Below are positions 25,006 through 32,585 of a stretch of 64,000 nt of DNA, piece by piece; within the stretch, counting starts at the first letter, position 1; every line of letters begins with the position of its first letter. Position numbers and translations under genes: made by a program. The notes beneath the pieces were generated by a model. That model was not told the DNA's origin. It ran no database searches and saw only the letters and a program-made list of their open reading frames with translations. The stretch is from NCBI RefSeq assembly GCF_900111565.1, contig NZ_FOIK01000001.1, positions 2,139,309-2,203,308 of the forward strand, read 5' to 3'. This DNA comes from Paenibacillus sp. NFR01 (GTDB lineage: Bacteria; Bacillota; Bacilli; Paenibacillales; Paenibacillaceae).

Positions 25006-25122
25006 ATGAAGGATTGGGTCCTACTGCTCACGGCGATCATAAATCTTTACACCGCTTGGATTAACCTCCGCCGTGAAAAAGAAAAAGGCACTGATCGAAT
25101 ACGCTGGCGGCGGCTTCGTTAA
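25006..25122 (+). CDS. 38-residue membrane peptide
   Basis: The peptide begins MKDWVLLLTAIINLYTAWINL and has one membrane segment followed by a strongly basic tail (RREKEKGTDRIRWRRLR). GGAGAGGG precedes the ATG by three to five bases, and a terminator follows. It is in the size range of phage holin-like or toxin-like peptides, but I cannot assign it to a family. Its divergent position from the HTH gene suggests control by that regulator. Confidence 0.6.
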   Translation: MKDWVLLLTAIINLYTAWINLRREKEKGTDRIRWRRLR

Positions 25123-25136
25123 CAGTACCTAGGAGA

Positions 25137-25162
25137 GAGAGGGGTTGCAGCCCCTTTCTTCT
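25137..25162 (+). terminator. Short terminator after the membrane peptide
   Basis: AGGGG and CCCCT enclose TTGCAG, followed by TTCTTCTT. The stem is short but GC-rich. Confidence 0.55.
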
Positions 25163-25227
25163 TCCCAATCTTAACATAAAGGATTTACCGATACAATCTG
25201 CCGGCGGGCTTACGCGGAGGTATAACG

Positions 25228-25437
25228 ATGGTTGAGTTCAAAAAAGGGCAGGATGTTGAATTCCGCAAAGTCGGCGGATGGGAAGGTCACATCGGTGAGT
25301 GGATGGGCGGGATTTACGAAGAAGGATCACGTAGATGTGTATTCATTAAGCCGAACGGTTCAGATAAAGCTGAAGAATACTGGAAGCATCGTGTCGAGAT
25401 TCGTACCGCAGAAACTCAGGAGGGATCGCCATGCTGA
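25228..25437 (+). CDS. Small phage protein of unknown function
   Basis: The protein has 69 residues (VEFKKGQDVEFRKVGGWEGHIGEWMGGIYEEG...), charged and probably a small beta barrel. GGAGG lies seven bases before the ATG. Its TGA overlaps the start of the next small gene in ATGCTGA, showing translational coupling. I do not recognise a family. Confidence 0.7.
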   Translation: MVEFKKGQDVEFRKVGGWEGHIGEWMGGIYEEGSRRCVFIKPNGSDKAEEYWKHRVEIRTAETQEGSPC

Positions 25438-25514
25438 ATATCATTACCTGGATCGTAATCGGGGTTGCGGCTATCGTGTCTGTAGCCGCGCTGCTGAAAG
25501 CTCGGAAACGCTGA
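25431..25514 (+). CDS. 27-residue membrane peptide
   Basis: The peptide consists of one hydrophobic helix (ITWIVIGVAAIVSVAALL) and a basic end (KARKR). AGGAGGGATCGCC precedes the ATG inside the end of the upstream gene, so its translation is coupled to that gene. It is followed by a strong terminator. Function unknown; it could be a membrane toxin or a small structural peptide. Confidence 0.55.
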   Translation: MLNIITWIVIGVAAIVSVAALLKARKR

Positions 25515-25570
25515 TGACGTCCGTGGCCGCCGGGGAATGCGGCCAAATACCGTATAATCCTCGAAACGCA

Positions 25571-25604
25571 AAAAAGCCCCTGCGCGCGCAGAGGCTTTTT
25601 GTTT
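25571..25604. terminator. Strong bidirectional terminator
   Basis: CTGCGCGCGCAG is the self-complementary core, flanked by AAAAGCC and GGCTTTTT, with T-runs in both directions. It ends the plus-strand small genes and the converging broken gene. Confidence 0.9.
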
Positions 25605-25611
25605 ATGTATG

Positions 25612-25827
25612 TTATGCCAGAATCATTCTGAATTCATACTCGCCACGGAAGTAATGTGCTCCGGCAATCTTTATGCTTACCGGTGTGTACCTTTCAACAG
25701 GCCCACCGTAGTCAACAATGCAGCCAGCCAAATCGCCGCGCTATTCAAAGACCGTGACACGCTTCTGATCGAGGGCAGCTGTGAGGAATTCATCATCTGT
25801 TTTTAGCACTTTGTATACGCTCAACAT
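25612..25827 (-). pseudogene. Small phage protein with in-frame TAG stop
   Basis: From ATG 25827 (GAGGTG upstream) the frame reads LSVYKVLKTDDEFLTAALDQ...VTVFE, then TAG at 25743-25741. It continues without shift as RGDLAGCIVDYGGPVERY... and FRGEYEFRMILA to the stop at 25612. Without the TAG it would be a 71-residue protein, so this is most simply a nonsense mutation. Codon-level continuity on both sides and the flanking terminators support one former gene. Function unknown. Confidence 0.65.
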
Positions 25828-25895
25828 TATCACCTCAGATCTATGCTAAATTACTCATTGTTCTTCTTACCCAAACCAAAATTCACCCTTAAATT

Positions 25896-25933
25896 AACGA
25901 AACCCGTCAGGCTAGTGCTTGGCGGGTTTCGTT
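25896..25933 (-). terminator. Terminator of the helicase operon
   Basis: AACGAAACCCG (25896-25906) and CGGGTTTCGTT (25923-25933) form a perfect 11-bp stem. It lies after the stop of the small helicase partner gene. Confidence 0.75.
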
Positions 25934-25967
25934 TTAGATAGATTGCTCTAAACTAAAGGCAGCATCT

Positions 25968-26303
25968 CTAAGCTGCAATCAGTTCATATATTTGTTCAAA
26001 ATACTTCATGTTGTTTGTTTCTAACAGTACCTTTGCAATTTCATCAATGCGACTGTAAATAACAAACACCTTCTCATCTTCGATCATTTCTATTTTTTGA
26101 ACGAGTCCTTTACTGTTAAAGTAATAATTCGCAACAATTTTTTTACCTTCATCCATAAAAATAACTTCCGCCATAGTTCCTTTTAAATAAGCGTCAAACT
26201 TCACACTTAAGTAATCTGGATCCTTGAGGTTATCCAACAAATCTTGTGGCCAAACTGAGTTTTTGTAAACCAAATCATATAATTCATTTGTAATGTTCTT
26301 CAT
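25968..26303 (-). CDS. Small partner gene of the prophage helicase
   Basis: The protein has 111 residues from ATG 26303 (AAGGAG eight bases upstream). It is acidic and soluble (KNITNELYDLVYKNSVWPQDLLDNLKD..., GKKIVANYYFNSKGLVQKIEMIEDE). I do not recognise it. It begins only 13 bases after the helicase stop and shares its terminator, so the two are co-transcribed and may act together. The DNA is AT-rich like the helicase gene and unlike the neighbouring tail genes. Confidence 0.75.
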   Translation of the reverse strand: MKNITNELYDLVYKNSVWPQDLLDNLKDPDYLSVKFDAYLKGTMAEVIFMDEGKKIVANYYFNSKGLVQKIEMIEDEKVFVIYSRIDEIAKVLLETNNMKYFEQIYELIAA

Positions 26304-26316
26304 CTCGCTCACTCCT

Positions 26317-28194
26317 TCATAATGAGGATTGTATCATCTCAGCTAAATGCTTAACAAGATCTCCTAAATACTCTTGTGCCCTAAAATAATCATCAAGAGC
26401 CCAAACATCCCTTGAACCAAATTCTTCTTTCAGCTTCTCATTTAAGTATCTCGTGACCAGCGCAGCATTATCCAATTTCAAATCATTCTTCAAGTAAAAA
26501 TACTTCGCTGGTAAAGCCTTTGCAAATTCCCTCCCTTCCTTTTCAACCCCGAATTCGCTAATGAGCCTTGCAGGAATATTAGCATAAACATTTTCATGGA
26601 ATTCTTTACGAATAAACATTCGATATTTTTTAGGAGACTTTAATAAAGGATTTTCTTCCTTGGGCTTTTCCTGCGAAATAATAAATTTTCTAATCTCCTC
26701 CTCAGCAGTATTAGGAAGCAAGTTTTTGAATGAGTCTATTTTATTTCTTAATTCAGCTTCAAATTTTTCGTTTTCTTCAGTCAGGGCAGTAGTCAAATAA
26801 TATTCCGACTCTGTATCCAATTCACCTAATAGTTCTACCTCAGCAACGCTTTTATCGTAGGTTTTTACGTCCAATTGCTTTGTTAGATTTTTTTCGGCTT
26901 TTTCTTGCTCTTTAACTTTTCGAATTACTTCACTTATCTTAAGTTCCCTTTGATATTCTTTCCAAAGCGGTTCCAGCCCTAAGTCTCGATGAGCAATAAC
27001 TGTACCAATATTATCAGAGGGTTTTACTGCATCTGGGCTATCAATAAATCTTAATATCCGTCCAATAAACTGCGAGTACGGAGCGAGTGATTTAAAAGGT
27101 CTAAAAATTGCGGCAACTGATAGGTAGATATGGTCGTAACCTTCTCCTAACATAGCCACATGGACAATAACGTCGCATCGATTGTTTTCTACATCAACTA
27201 GAATCCTTCTTCTGACATCCTTATCTAGATCGCTATGAATCAATCGAGCTCTTAAACCTTTTTCTTCATACATTTTTTCAAGAACTTCACCATGATCAAT
27301 ACTGCATGCAACAGCAATAATTTTATGTGGTATTTCCGATCCTAATCTTTTCGCATTTAGAGCGCTTATACTTTCATTGATGATCTGCTCATTGCACTCT
27401 TTGGAGAGGGCTACGCTTCTGGCAATATAATTCTCATCCTTTATGCCAAGGTCTCGAAGTTGTTCGATTGTATACTGTATAGAGAAATCATTGTCGATTG
27501 TTAAATAAACCTTTTCCGGAAGCAATTTAAAATTTTCTAAAGACTTTACGATATTTTGTTGCATAGCCCTTCCTAAACCGTAATCTGTAATAATTTTACC
27601 TTCAATAGGTTTTCTGTCTGTGCGGAAGGGCGTGCCAGTCACTTTAATCACTTTTGATTTGCTAAAGTAGTTTAAAGCGTTTTGCCAAGTTTCAGCAGGA
27701 GAATGGTGAGCTTCATCGATGATAATCATATCAAAAAAGTCAGCATCAACTCGATTCAATAAGGAATTTCTGAACCGAGTGGTTAGTTTATGTATGTTCA
27801 ATATTACAATGTTGCTGTTTACTAACTCATCTTGGTTAATATCGTTATCATACTCATTAACTATCGGTAGCTCCTTAAACTCTGTAAACACATTTCTCTT
27901 CAACCAAAAGTTACCCGGTTCAGAAGGATCAAGTGATTCTACTACGTGATCCTTGATAACGAGCTGTGGAGTTATAATAAGAACGCGACCTTTACAAATT
28001 CCGTAGGGGACAAGTGCCATTACTCCTGTTTTACCCGCGCCTGTCGGTAAAATGATAATAGCATCTCTACTAGATCCTTCTGTTTTAAAATGATTAAAGG
28101 CATCAACGTAAGCTAAAACCTGCGGCTCCCTAAGCTCATCATTTTCTACAATGCTTGGATTTGCGTTCATAAAATAATTAATATCAAATGTCAT
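26317..28194 (-). CDS. SF2 DEAD/DEAH-box helicase (type III restriction-like)
   Basis: The protein has 625 residues. Walker A PTGAGKT is at 50-56, DEAH at 160-163, VTGTPFRTD near 185-193, and motif VI QFIGRILR at 375-382. A long charged region without a nuclease motif fills residues 400-625. This is the ResIII-like helicase core of restriction and defence systems. GGGGG stands about eight bases before the ATG. The pair is flanked by terminators, lies after the lysis genes where prophages carry cargo, and is richer in AT than its surroundings. A role in excluding other phages is a reasonable inference but not shown. Confidence 0.88.
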   Translation of the reverse strand: MTFDINYFMNANPSIVENDELREPQVLAYVDAFNHFKTEGSSRDAIIILPTGAGKTGVMALVPYGICKGRVLIITPQLVIKDHVVESLDPSEPGNFWLKRNVFTEFKELPIVNEYDNDINQDELVNSNIVILNIHKLTTRFRNSLLNRVDADFFDMIIIDEAHHSPAETWQNALNYFSKSKVIKVTGTPFRTDRKPIEGKIITDYGLGRAMQQNIVKSLENFKLLPEKVYLTIDNDFSIQYTIEQLRDLGIKDENYIARSVALSKECNEQIINESISALNAKRLGSEIPHKIIAVACSIDHGEVLEKMYEEKGLRARLIHSDLDKDVRRRILVDVENNRCDVIVHVAMLGEGYDHIYLSVAAIFRPFKSLAPYSQFIGRILRFIDSPDAVKPSDNIGTVIAHRDLGLEPLWKEYQRELKISEVIRKVKEQEKAEKNLTKQLDVKTYDKSVAEVELLGELDTESEYYLTTALTEENEKFEAELRNKIDSFKNLLPNTAEEEIRKFIISQEKPKEENPLLKSPKKYRMFIRKEFHENVYANIPARLISEFGVEKEGREFAKALPAKYFYLKNDLKLDNAALVTRYLNEKLKEEFGSRDVWALDDYFRAQEYLGDLVKHLAEMIQSSL

Positions 28195-28292
28195 TTTATT
28201 TCCCCCGTTTTTTCAAATCACATCCTTAAATAGCATAATACGACAAAGTACAATTATTTCCTTTTTATTTACCCTCAATTTCCCCAAAAAGT

Positions 28293-28328
28293 TATTATGC
28301 CCACTAGCCGAAGTAAGTGGGCATAATA
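28293..28328 (-). terminator. Terminator of the tail-lysis operon
   Basis: TATTATGCCCACT (28293-28305) and AGTGGGCATAATA (28316-28328) form a perfect 13-bp stem. In the minus direction it is followed by CTTTTT. It separates the endolysin gene from the helicase promoter region. Confidence 0.88.
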
Positions 28329-28331
28329 GTA

Positions 28332-29159
28332 TTATTTATGATAAGCCAGCAGCCCCGCCCGCTCCATGATGGCGAGGATCCGGTAAAAGTCCTGGCTGCC
28401 CTCGTTTGGCGTATCAATCAGTCCCGCAGCTACGGCACCGTCAACCGCCGTTTTGGCCCAGGCCGGAATCTCCGGCAGGCTCGCCTTGCCCTCCAGCGTA
28501 ATCACACGCCCCGTCAGATCCTTGCTTTGCCCAGCCTGCTGCAGCACCTGATCTACGAGTACGTCGCGGCTTTTAGCCAGCTGTGCTACCGCTGCCTCCA
28601 GCGTGTCCAATCTCTTCTTGTCTTCAGCGCTCATTTCATCTTCCCCCTCTTCAATTCTCGCGATCTGCGAAACCACCGCAGCCAGTTGAGCCGCCGTCGG
28701 CTGTTTGCCCGCTCGGAAGTCGGCCGTACTCAAGCCGAAGTCCATCTGGAAATGTGGCAGGTCCTTAAAACTGCTCCAATCGCCGCCCCACTCCCAGCCA
28801 AGCCGCTTTGCATCCGCCACGACCTCCGACCAGTCCGCCAAGCCGTCACCGTCGCCGTCTCGCTTGGCGTCCCAACTCACGCCGCCATCGGGCAGCAGCA
28901 GCGTAAAGTCGATTGCCACGCCAAAATTATGATAGCTGTAGCCTCCGCGGGAGTTGGTGACGATCTGGCCGGGCGCCGTCCGGCCTTGCGCATAAAGCTT
29001 GTCTTGCTCGGCGATGGTACGTAGCCCCTGGGTGATGACGATCGGCACGCCGTGGGCATACGCAAACTCAATCAATGCTGTGGCCGCCTGACGGACGGTC
29101 GGCTCGAGACCGGCCAGCTTGGCCGCGGATTTGGCCTTGACCTGCTCCAATGTGTACAT
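28332..29159 (-). CDS. Phage endolysin, M15-type peptidase
   Basis: The protein has 275 residues without a signal peptide. The M15/VanY-like catalytic domain (about 1-140) shows the zinc-ligand pattern GGYSYHNFGVAIDF and DLPHFQ. It should cut a peptide bond in peptidoglycan stems after the holin opens the membrane. A coiled-coil linker (EDKKRLDTLEAAVAQLA) and a C-terminal part (AWAKTAVDGAVAAGLID) follow. It is immediately downstream of the holin gene, 2 bases apart. A close relative is encoded outside the prophage at 35419-36105. Confidence 0.92.
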   Translation of the reverse strand: MYTLEQVKAKSAAKLAGLEPTVRQAATALIEFAYAHGVPIVITQGLRTIAEQDKLYAQGRTAPGQIVTNSRGGYSYHNFGVAIDFTLLLPDGGVSWDAKRDGDGDGLADWSEVVADAKRLGWEWGGDWSSFKDLPHFQMDFGLSTADFRAGKQPTAAQLAAVVSQIARIEEGEDEMSAEDKKRLDTLEAAVAQLAKSRDVLVDQVLQQAGQSKDLTGRVITLEGKASLPEIPAWAKTAVDGAVAAGLIDTPNEGSQDFYRILAIMERAGLLAYHK

Positions 29160-29161
29160 GA

Positions 29162-29686
29162 TTATGCCCCTTTCTGGCTGTCGTCGCCGGCGTTGTCCGG
29201 GTGCTCCGGCTTGGCCGGGTTGTTCTTCGACTTATCCTCGCTCAGCTGCAGCAGGAAGTCCTGCAGGGCCTGCGGTAACGGCACGCCCAGCACGCCCAGG
29301 TTCTCGACAATGCTCAGGCCTTCGCGCCCGGCGTAAAAGTAAATGGCCGCGGTCCGGAAGATTGGTGATCCAGGCTGAATCCAGTCATCCATGAGCGAAG
29401 CCAAACCGACCACGAATAACACGACCGCCTTGCGCACGCCGCCCCAGAACATCACGTCACTGCTGACTGTCTTGGTCCGAAATGCGCCCATTACGCCGGT
29501 AGCGTAATCACCGCACATAAGCACGATCAACACCAGCAGCCCTTTGTCCCAGCCTCCCAGCAGGCCAGCCACTGTCCCCAGCACTCCCGCCATAGCCGAT
29601 GCTCCCCCCATTGCTACCTCGCGGCTCCCCGAGCCTACGGCAGCTGTGATAATTGTTGTGACGAGATTTTTGATTTGATTGATCAT
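29162..29686 (-). CDS. Phage holin
   Basis: The protein has 174 residues with membrane segments around GLLVLIVLMCGDYATGVMGAF and VRKAVVLFVVGLASLM. The segment YFYAGREGLSIVENLGVLGVPLP is typical of the phage_holin_4 (BhlA/toxin-secretion) family. The C-terminus is polar and charged. GGAGGG precedes the ATG. It forms the lysis cassette with the endolysin. Confidence 0.92.
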   Translation of the reverse strand: MINQIKNLVTTIITAAVGSGSREVAMGGASAMAGVLGTVAGLLGGWDKGLLVLIVLMCGDYATGVMGAFRTKTVSSDVMFWGGVRKAVVLFVVGLASLMDDWIQPGSPIFRTAAIYFYAGREGLSIVENLGVLGVPLPQALQDFLLQLSEDKSKNNPAKPEHPDNAGDDSQKGA

Positions 29687-29710
29687 GCCGCGTCTCCCTC
29701 CAATAAAATA

Positions 29711-29730
29711 GCCCCCGGGATCCCGAGGGC
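29711..29730. terminator. Hairpin upstream of the holin gene
   Basis: GCCCCCGGGATCCCGAGGGC is nearly self-complementary and has A/T-rich flanks on both sides. It would stop or slow transcription between the tail genes and the lysis cassette. Confidence 0.65.
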
Positions 29731-29755
29731 AAAATAAAAACGCCTCAATGGGGCG

Positions 29756-29892
29756 CTATGCTGTGATCAGATCTTCGCGGCCTTTATCCCGGAGATAGGC
29801 GTAAATACCTGCCTGTAGGTCCGGCCGCTTGCCGATGACGTACTATACGTATATGCCTCGTCGATAATGCGTTGCGCGAGATATGCGGCCAT
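29756..29892 (-). pseudogene. XkdX-family protein, frameshifted
   Basis: The ATG at 29892 overlaps the previous stop (TAATG). The first residues AAYLAQRIIDEAYTY fit XkdX, but the rest, YVIGKRPDLQAGIYAYLRDKGREDLIT, lies in another frame and ends with TAG at 29758-29756. One base is missing in TATAGTACGTC. Unshifted, the frame ends at 29767 with an unrelated 41-residue product. XkdX proteins are small parts of PBSX-like tail operons. Confidence 0.8.
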
Positions 29893-30254
29893 TACAGCGC
29901 ACCTCCCAGCAGCAGCTCGTCGAGTGCCGCTTTTATTAGCGCCTGTTCTTGCTTCAATTCAGCTACCTGTACAGATAGTGGTACTTGCGGCGGATCCTCT
30001 TCTACATCATAAGCGAATGTAGGAGTTTTGGTTTGCACGTTAACGCCCGTTAGGGTTCCGGTTAAGAAATCTTGAGAATATTCGTCAAAGCCAAGCTCGA
30101 GACAATCAAAGCTTGATCTTACCCGGCTATACAGTACCTCAATTGATTCGATATCTTGCTCAATTGTAGGCTTATTTACTGGATCGAACTGGAACGCCAC
30201 GTGAGCGAGCTTTACACCCGTATTAATGTCGTAATAAATCCGCCGATACCCCAT
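29892..30254 (-). CDS. Phage tail-region protein
   Basis: The protein has 120 residues (YRRIYYDINTGVKLAHVAFQFDPVNKPTIEQDI...). The C-terminal helix (VQVAELKQEQALIKAALDELLLGG) looks like a coiled coil. It stands between the tail-fibre and XkdX genes where PBSX-like phages place XkdW-type proteins. I cannot name it further. Confidence 0.75.
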   Translation of the reverse strand: MGYRRIYYDINTGVKLAHVAFQFDPVNKPTIEQDIESIEVLYSRVRSSFDCLELGFDEYSQDFLTGTLTGVNVQTKTPTFAYDVEEDPPQVPLSVQVAELKQEQALIKAALDELLLGGAL

Positions 30255-30272
30255 AAATAACCTCTCCTTTCG

Positions 30273-31682
30273 CTATTCGTACGCAATCCACTGATAATCT
30301 GAGTTTCCTGGTGTCGGCAAACTAAATCCGCCACTCGTCAAATACGCATCCCCTGTAAGACGCACGTAGGAAATCGTTGTAGTCGTAAATAGTCCAACCA
30401 GTTTTGAACCCGCGGATACAGGTAAGCTGTCAGATCGAACAAACGATCCTATTGGAGTGGACGCAGAATTACGAATTAGCAAAACTACGGAGGGCGTAAA
30501 ATCGAGTCCGGTCACTGTCAGCGGGTACGCGGAAGTCGTCGAACCGGAAGCAAGAACGTACGTAGATAAGGGAGTAGCTGCCGATGTTGCTACGCCAGAG
30601 TTATACTTTTTCCCCGTAGGAATCAGCCCTATTTTTGTCGCCAATGCACTAAACGTATCCGACGGGCTTGCGGATACGCCTTTAGCAGTTATCGCGCTTG
30701 CTACTGCTGTTTTACCGCCATTGGCAAACGTAAAAAGCTCTGTGAGTACCGATTCTACATTTGTGCCGGCAAAGTGATTACCGGTATCTTCTACAGCAAT
30801 ATTTTTCGCTTTATGCGCACCCGTAGCGGCGTCAGCTGCATGGTTTGTAAGATTCGTTTGTACTGCATTAGCCTTAGCTGTCGCATCTGACGCTGCCGTA
30901 GACGTGGCTGCCGCCTGTGCAGCGTCCGCCTTGGATTGCGCGCCGGTCTTGGTCTCCCCAGTGAACCGGACAAACGTGGCGTCAGCGCCGCTCATTAACC
31001 CACTGGCGCCGCCGGTGACGGCAATCGGGATCACGTACGTGCCCCCGGTGATGTGACTACTGGCGTGCGGTCCTGGCGTCGACTCGCCTGTCGCGGTAAA
31101 TGTCAGCTTACCGGCTGCCGGATCTGTCGTTATTGTAAGACCTGTTCCTGCAGCAAACGTGAGAGTTCCCGTCTCGCTTTGTGCGATGATGTCTCCCTGG
31201 CCGGTAACGACAATCTTGCTAAAGGCATTCTGATTGACTTCGGCGCCTGCAGCGATGCCGGCCAGCTTTGTATGCTCCGCCGCCGTCACGTGCAGCGTCG
31301 TGTCCGCAGCGTGCGTGTCCAGTTCCGCTTGCGTGGCTACGTCCGCGGCCACCTTTGCGGCTGTAATGCTGCCGTCCGCGATCTGGCCGGTGCCAACCGC
31401 CCCAGCTCCGAGTTTTGCGGCGGTGACGGAGCCGTCAGCGAGCTTAGCTGCCGTGACCGCTGCGTCACCGAGCTGCCCGGTACCGACCGCGTTGTCGCCG
31501 ATTTTGGCCCGAGTCGCGGCCTTGTCGGCCAGTTTGGCCGTCGAGACGCTGCCGTCCGGATGATCCAGCGTGGCGGCCGTCTTGTGCGCCGTCGCTGCCG
31601 TGTCTACTCCGTCAAAGTTGTCGTTGATCTTCGTATAGGACTCACTGATCTTCTCGTTTCCGTTCAGGTGCTGGTATGCCAT
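30273..31682 (-). CDS. Phage tail fibre protein
   Basis: The protein has about 469 residues from ATG 31682 (AAAGGAAG upstream). After AYQHLNGNEKISESYTKINDNF come short repeats of the type DGSVTAAKLGAGAVGTGQI, an Ala/Thr-rich shaft, and a C-terminal beta-rich head ending in STPGNSDYQWIAYE-like sequence (PTPGNSDYQWIAYE). Such repeats build trimeric fibres. It would have bound the host surface. Confidence 0.88.
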   Translation of the reverse strand: MAYQHLNGNEKISESYTKINDNFDGVDTAATAHKTAATLDHPDGSVSTAKLADKAATRAKIGDNAVGTGQLGDAAVTAAKLADGSVTAAKLGAGAVGTGQIADGSITAAKVAADVATQAELDTHAADTTLHVTAAEHTKLAGIAAGAEVNQNAFSKIVVTGQGDIIAQSETGTLTFAAGTGLTITTDPAAGKLTFTATGESTPGPHASSHITGGTYVIPIAVTGGASGLMSGADATFVRFTGETKTGAQSKADAAQAAATSTAASDATAKANAVQTNLTNHAADAATGAHKAKNIAVEDTGNHFAGTNVESVLTELFTFANGGKTAVASAITAKGVSASPSDTFSALATKIGLIPTGKKYNSGVATSAATPLSTYVLASGSTTSAYPLTVTGLDFTPSVVLLIRNSASTPIGSFVRSDSLPVSAGSKLVGLFTTTTISYVRLTGDAYLTSGGFSLPTPGNSDYQWIAYE

Positions 31683-31863
31683 TCGCTTCACTTCCTTTCG
31701 TGATTAACTCGAGCCGCTTTTGTACTGCATCAGCGACGCCGAGTAAAATATTTACCTCGTGGTCCGGGTTGTAGGGCATCATCGCTGATATGACGGCCAG
31801 TATCTCTGGAACAGGTTGTCTCGGATCAAGCTCGACGAAGACTTTCGGCATGATGTTTGCCAA
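31642..31863 (-). CDS. Small phage tail-region protein
   Basis: The protein has 73 residues from TTG 31863, eight bases after TAAGGAGGT. It reads ANIMPKVFVELDPRQPVPEILAVISAMMPYNPDHEVNILLGVADAVQKR. It overlaps the start of the tail-fibre gene by about 40 bases. The longer frame upstream (to 31974) lacks a ribosome binding site and is rejected. Function unknown. Confidence 0.65.
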   Translation of the reverse strand: MANIMPKVFVELDPRQPVPEILAVISAMMPYNPDHEVNILLGVADAVQKRLELITKGSEANGIPAPERKREDQ

Positions 31864-31958
31864 ACTTAAAACCTCCTTATTTTTTGACACAGGAAAAACC
31901 TCCCAATATGTCGAAATGATAGGCTGGTTGGCCATTTTCTCAGTAGGGAGGTGTAATT

Positions 31959-32375
31959 GTGGAAACTGCTCCAATATACTTAAATAGAGTTGATGTTCGT
32001 CACGTAACTATTACTGAGCTTAATTCCATACTGCTTTCTCTTAACGAAAGCAACGAACTTAATTTCAAATTGATCTTTATAACCAACTCTTCATTTATTC
32101 AAGGGGATATGGTAGATCCTTATGTTGAAGTAGACGATAATGAATTGTCATTCTTTCATTCGGTTATTGAGAAAACCATGGATTTCAGAAGAGATACGCT
32201 TATTGAAGTAGAGCATGAAAATGCTACTATGCGGCCAATAAATGATGCCGCGTTCATTCACCTCAAAAATGTTACCATCAAGCCGTTATCTGGAATAAAT
32301 ACACATAAATTAGATGAAATGATCTTATTTACTGACCAGATATCCGGTTTGACCTTTGGCGAACCATTTTCATAA
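31959..32375 (+). CDS. Unknown cargo gene, inverted within the tail operon
   Basis: The protein has 138 residues from GTG 31959, with AGGGAGGTG five bases upstream (ETAPIYLNRVDVRHVTITELNSILL...). It is soluble, acidic and AT-rich, and reads against all neighbouring tail genes. It overlaps the end of the next minus-strand gene. The orientation and composition suggest an independent cargo gene (moron). I do not recognise a family. Confidence 0.7.
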   Translation: METAPIYLNRVDVRHVTITELNSILLSLNESNELNFKLIFITNSSFIQGDMVDPYVEVDDNELSFFHSVIEKTMDFRRDTLIEVEHENATMRPINDAAFIHLKNVTIKPLSGINTHKLDEMILFTDQISGLTFGEPFS

Positions 32376-32514
32376 TGCATCTCGCCAGTTCTTTTCGTTC
32401 CACTTTTAAATTAACGCCTACTGGCTGCTCCATGCGGGCAGCCAACTCTTCCTGGATAATACCCCTGATCCGCGCCTCGACTTCTGGCGTCAAGCCGCAC
32501 TTTCCTTCACACAT
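32329..32514 (-). CDS. Small phage protein
   Basis: The protein has 61 residues (CEGKCGLTPEVEARIRGIIQEELAARMEQPVG...), helical, with two cysteines near the N-terminus and a basic end. GAGGAG lies about nine bases before the ATG. Its 3' end overlaps the opposing cargo gene by 47 bases. Function unknown. Confidence 0.55.
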   Translation of the reverse strand: MCEGKCGLTPEVEARIRGIIQEELAARMEQPVGVNLKVERKELARCIMKMVRQRSNRISGQ

Positions 32515-32540
32515 GGTGCATTCTCCTCTCGTCCCAACAC

Positions 32541-32566
32541 AAAAAGCCCCGCCGGATCCGGCGAGA
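32541..32566 (-). terminator. Terminator after the stalk-domain protein
   Basis: GCCGGATCCGGC is self-complementary, extended by C/G pairs, and followed in the minus direction by TTTTTG. Confidence 0.75.
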
Positions 32567-32585
32567 CTCTTGTATGGATGATATG

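Noticed and set aside
25609-25806. 65-codon plus-strand frame
   Set aside because: It is the complement of the small minus-strand gene with the in-frame TAG, which has the better start and coding logic.
31240-31560. Possible second gene in the Ala/Gly-rich repeats of the tail fibre (plus strand)
   Set aside because: It is low-complexity antisense sequence produced by the repeated fibre codons.
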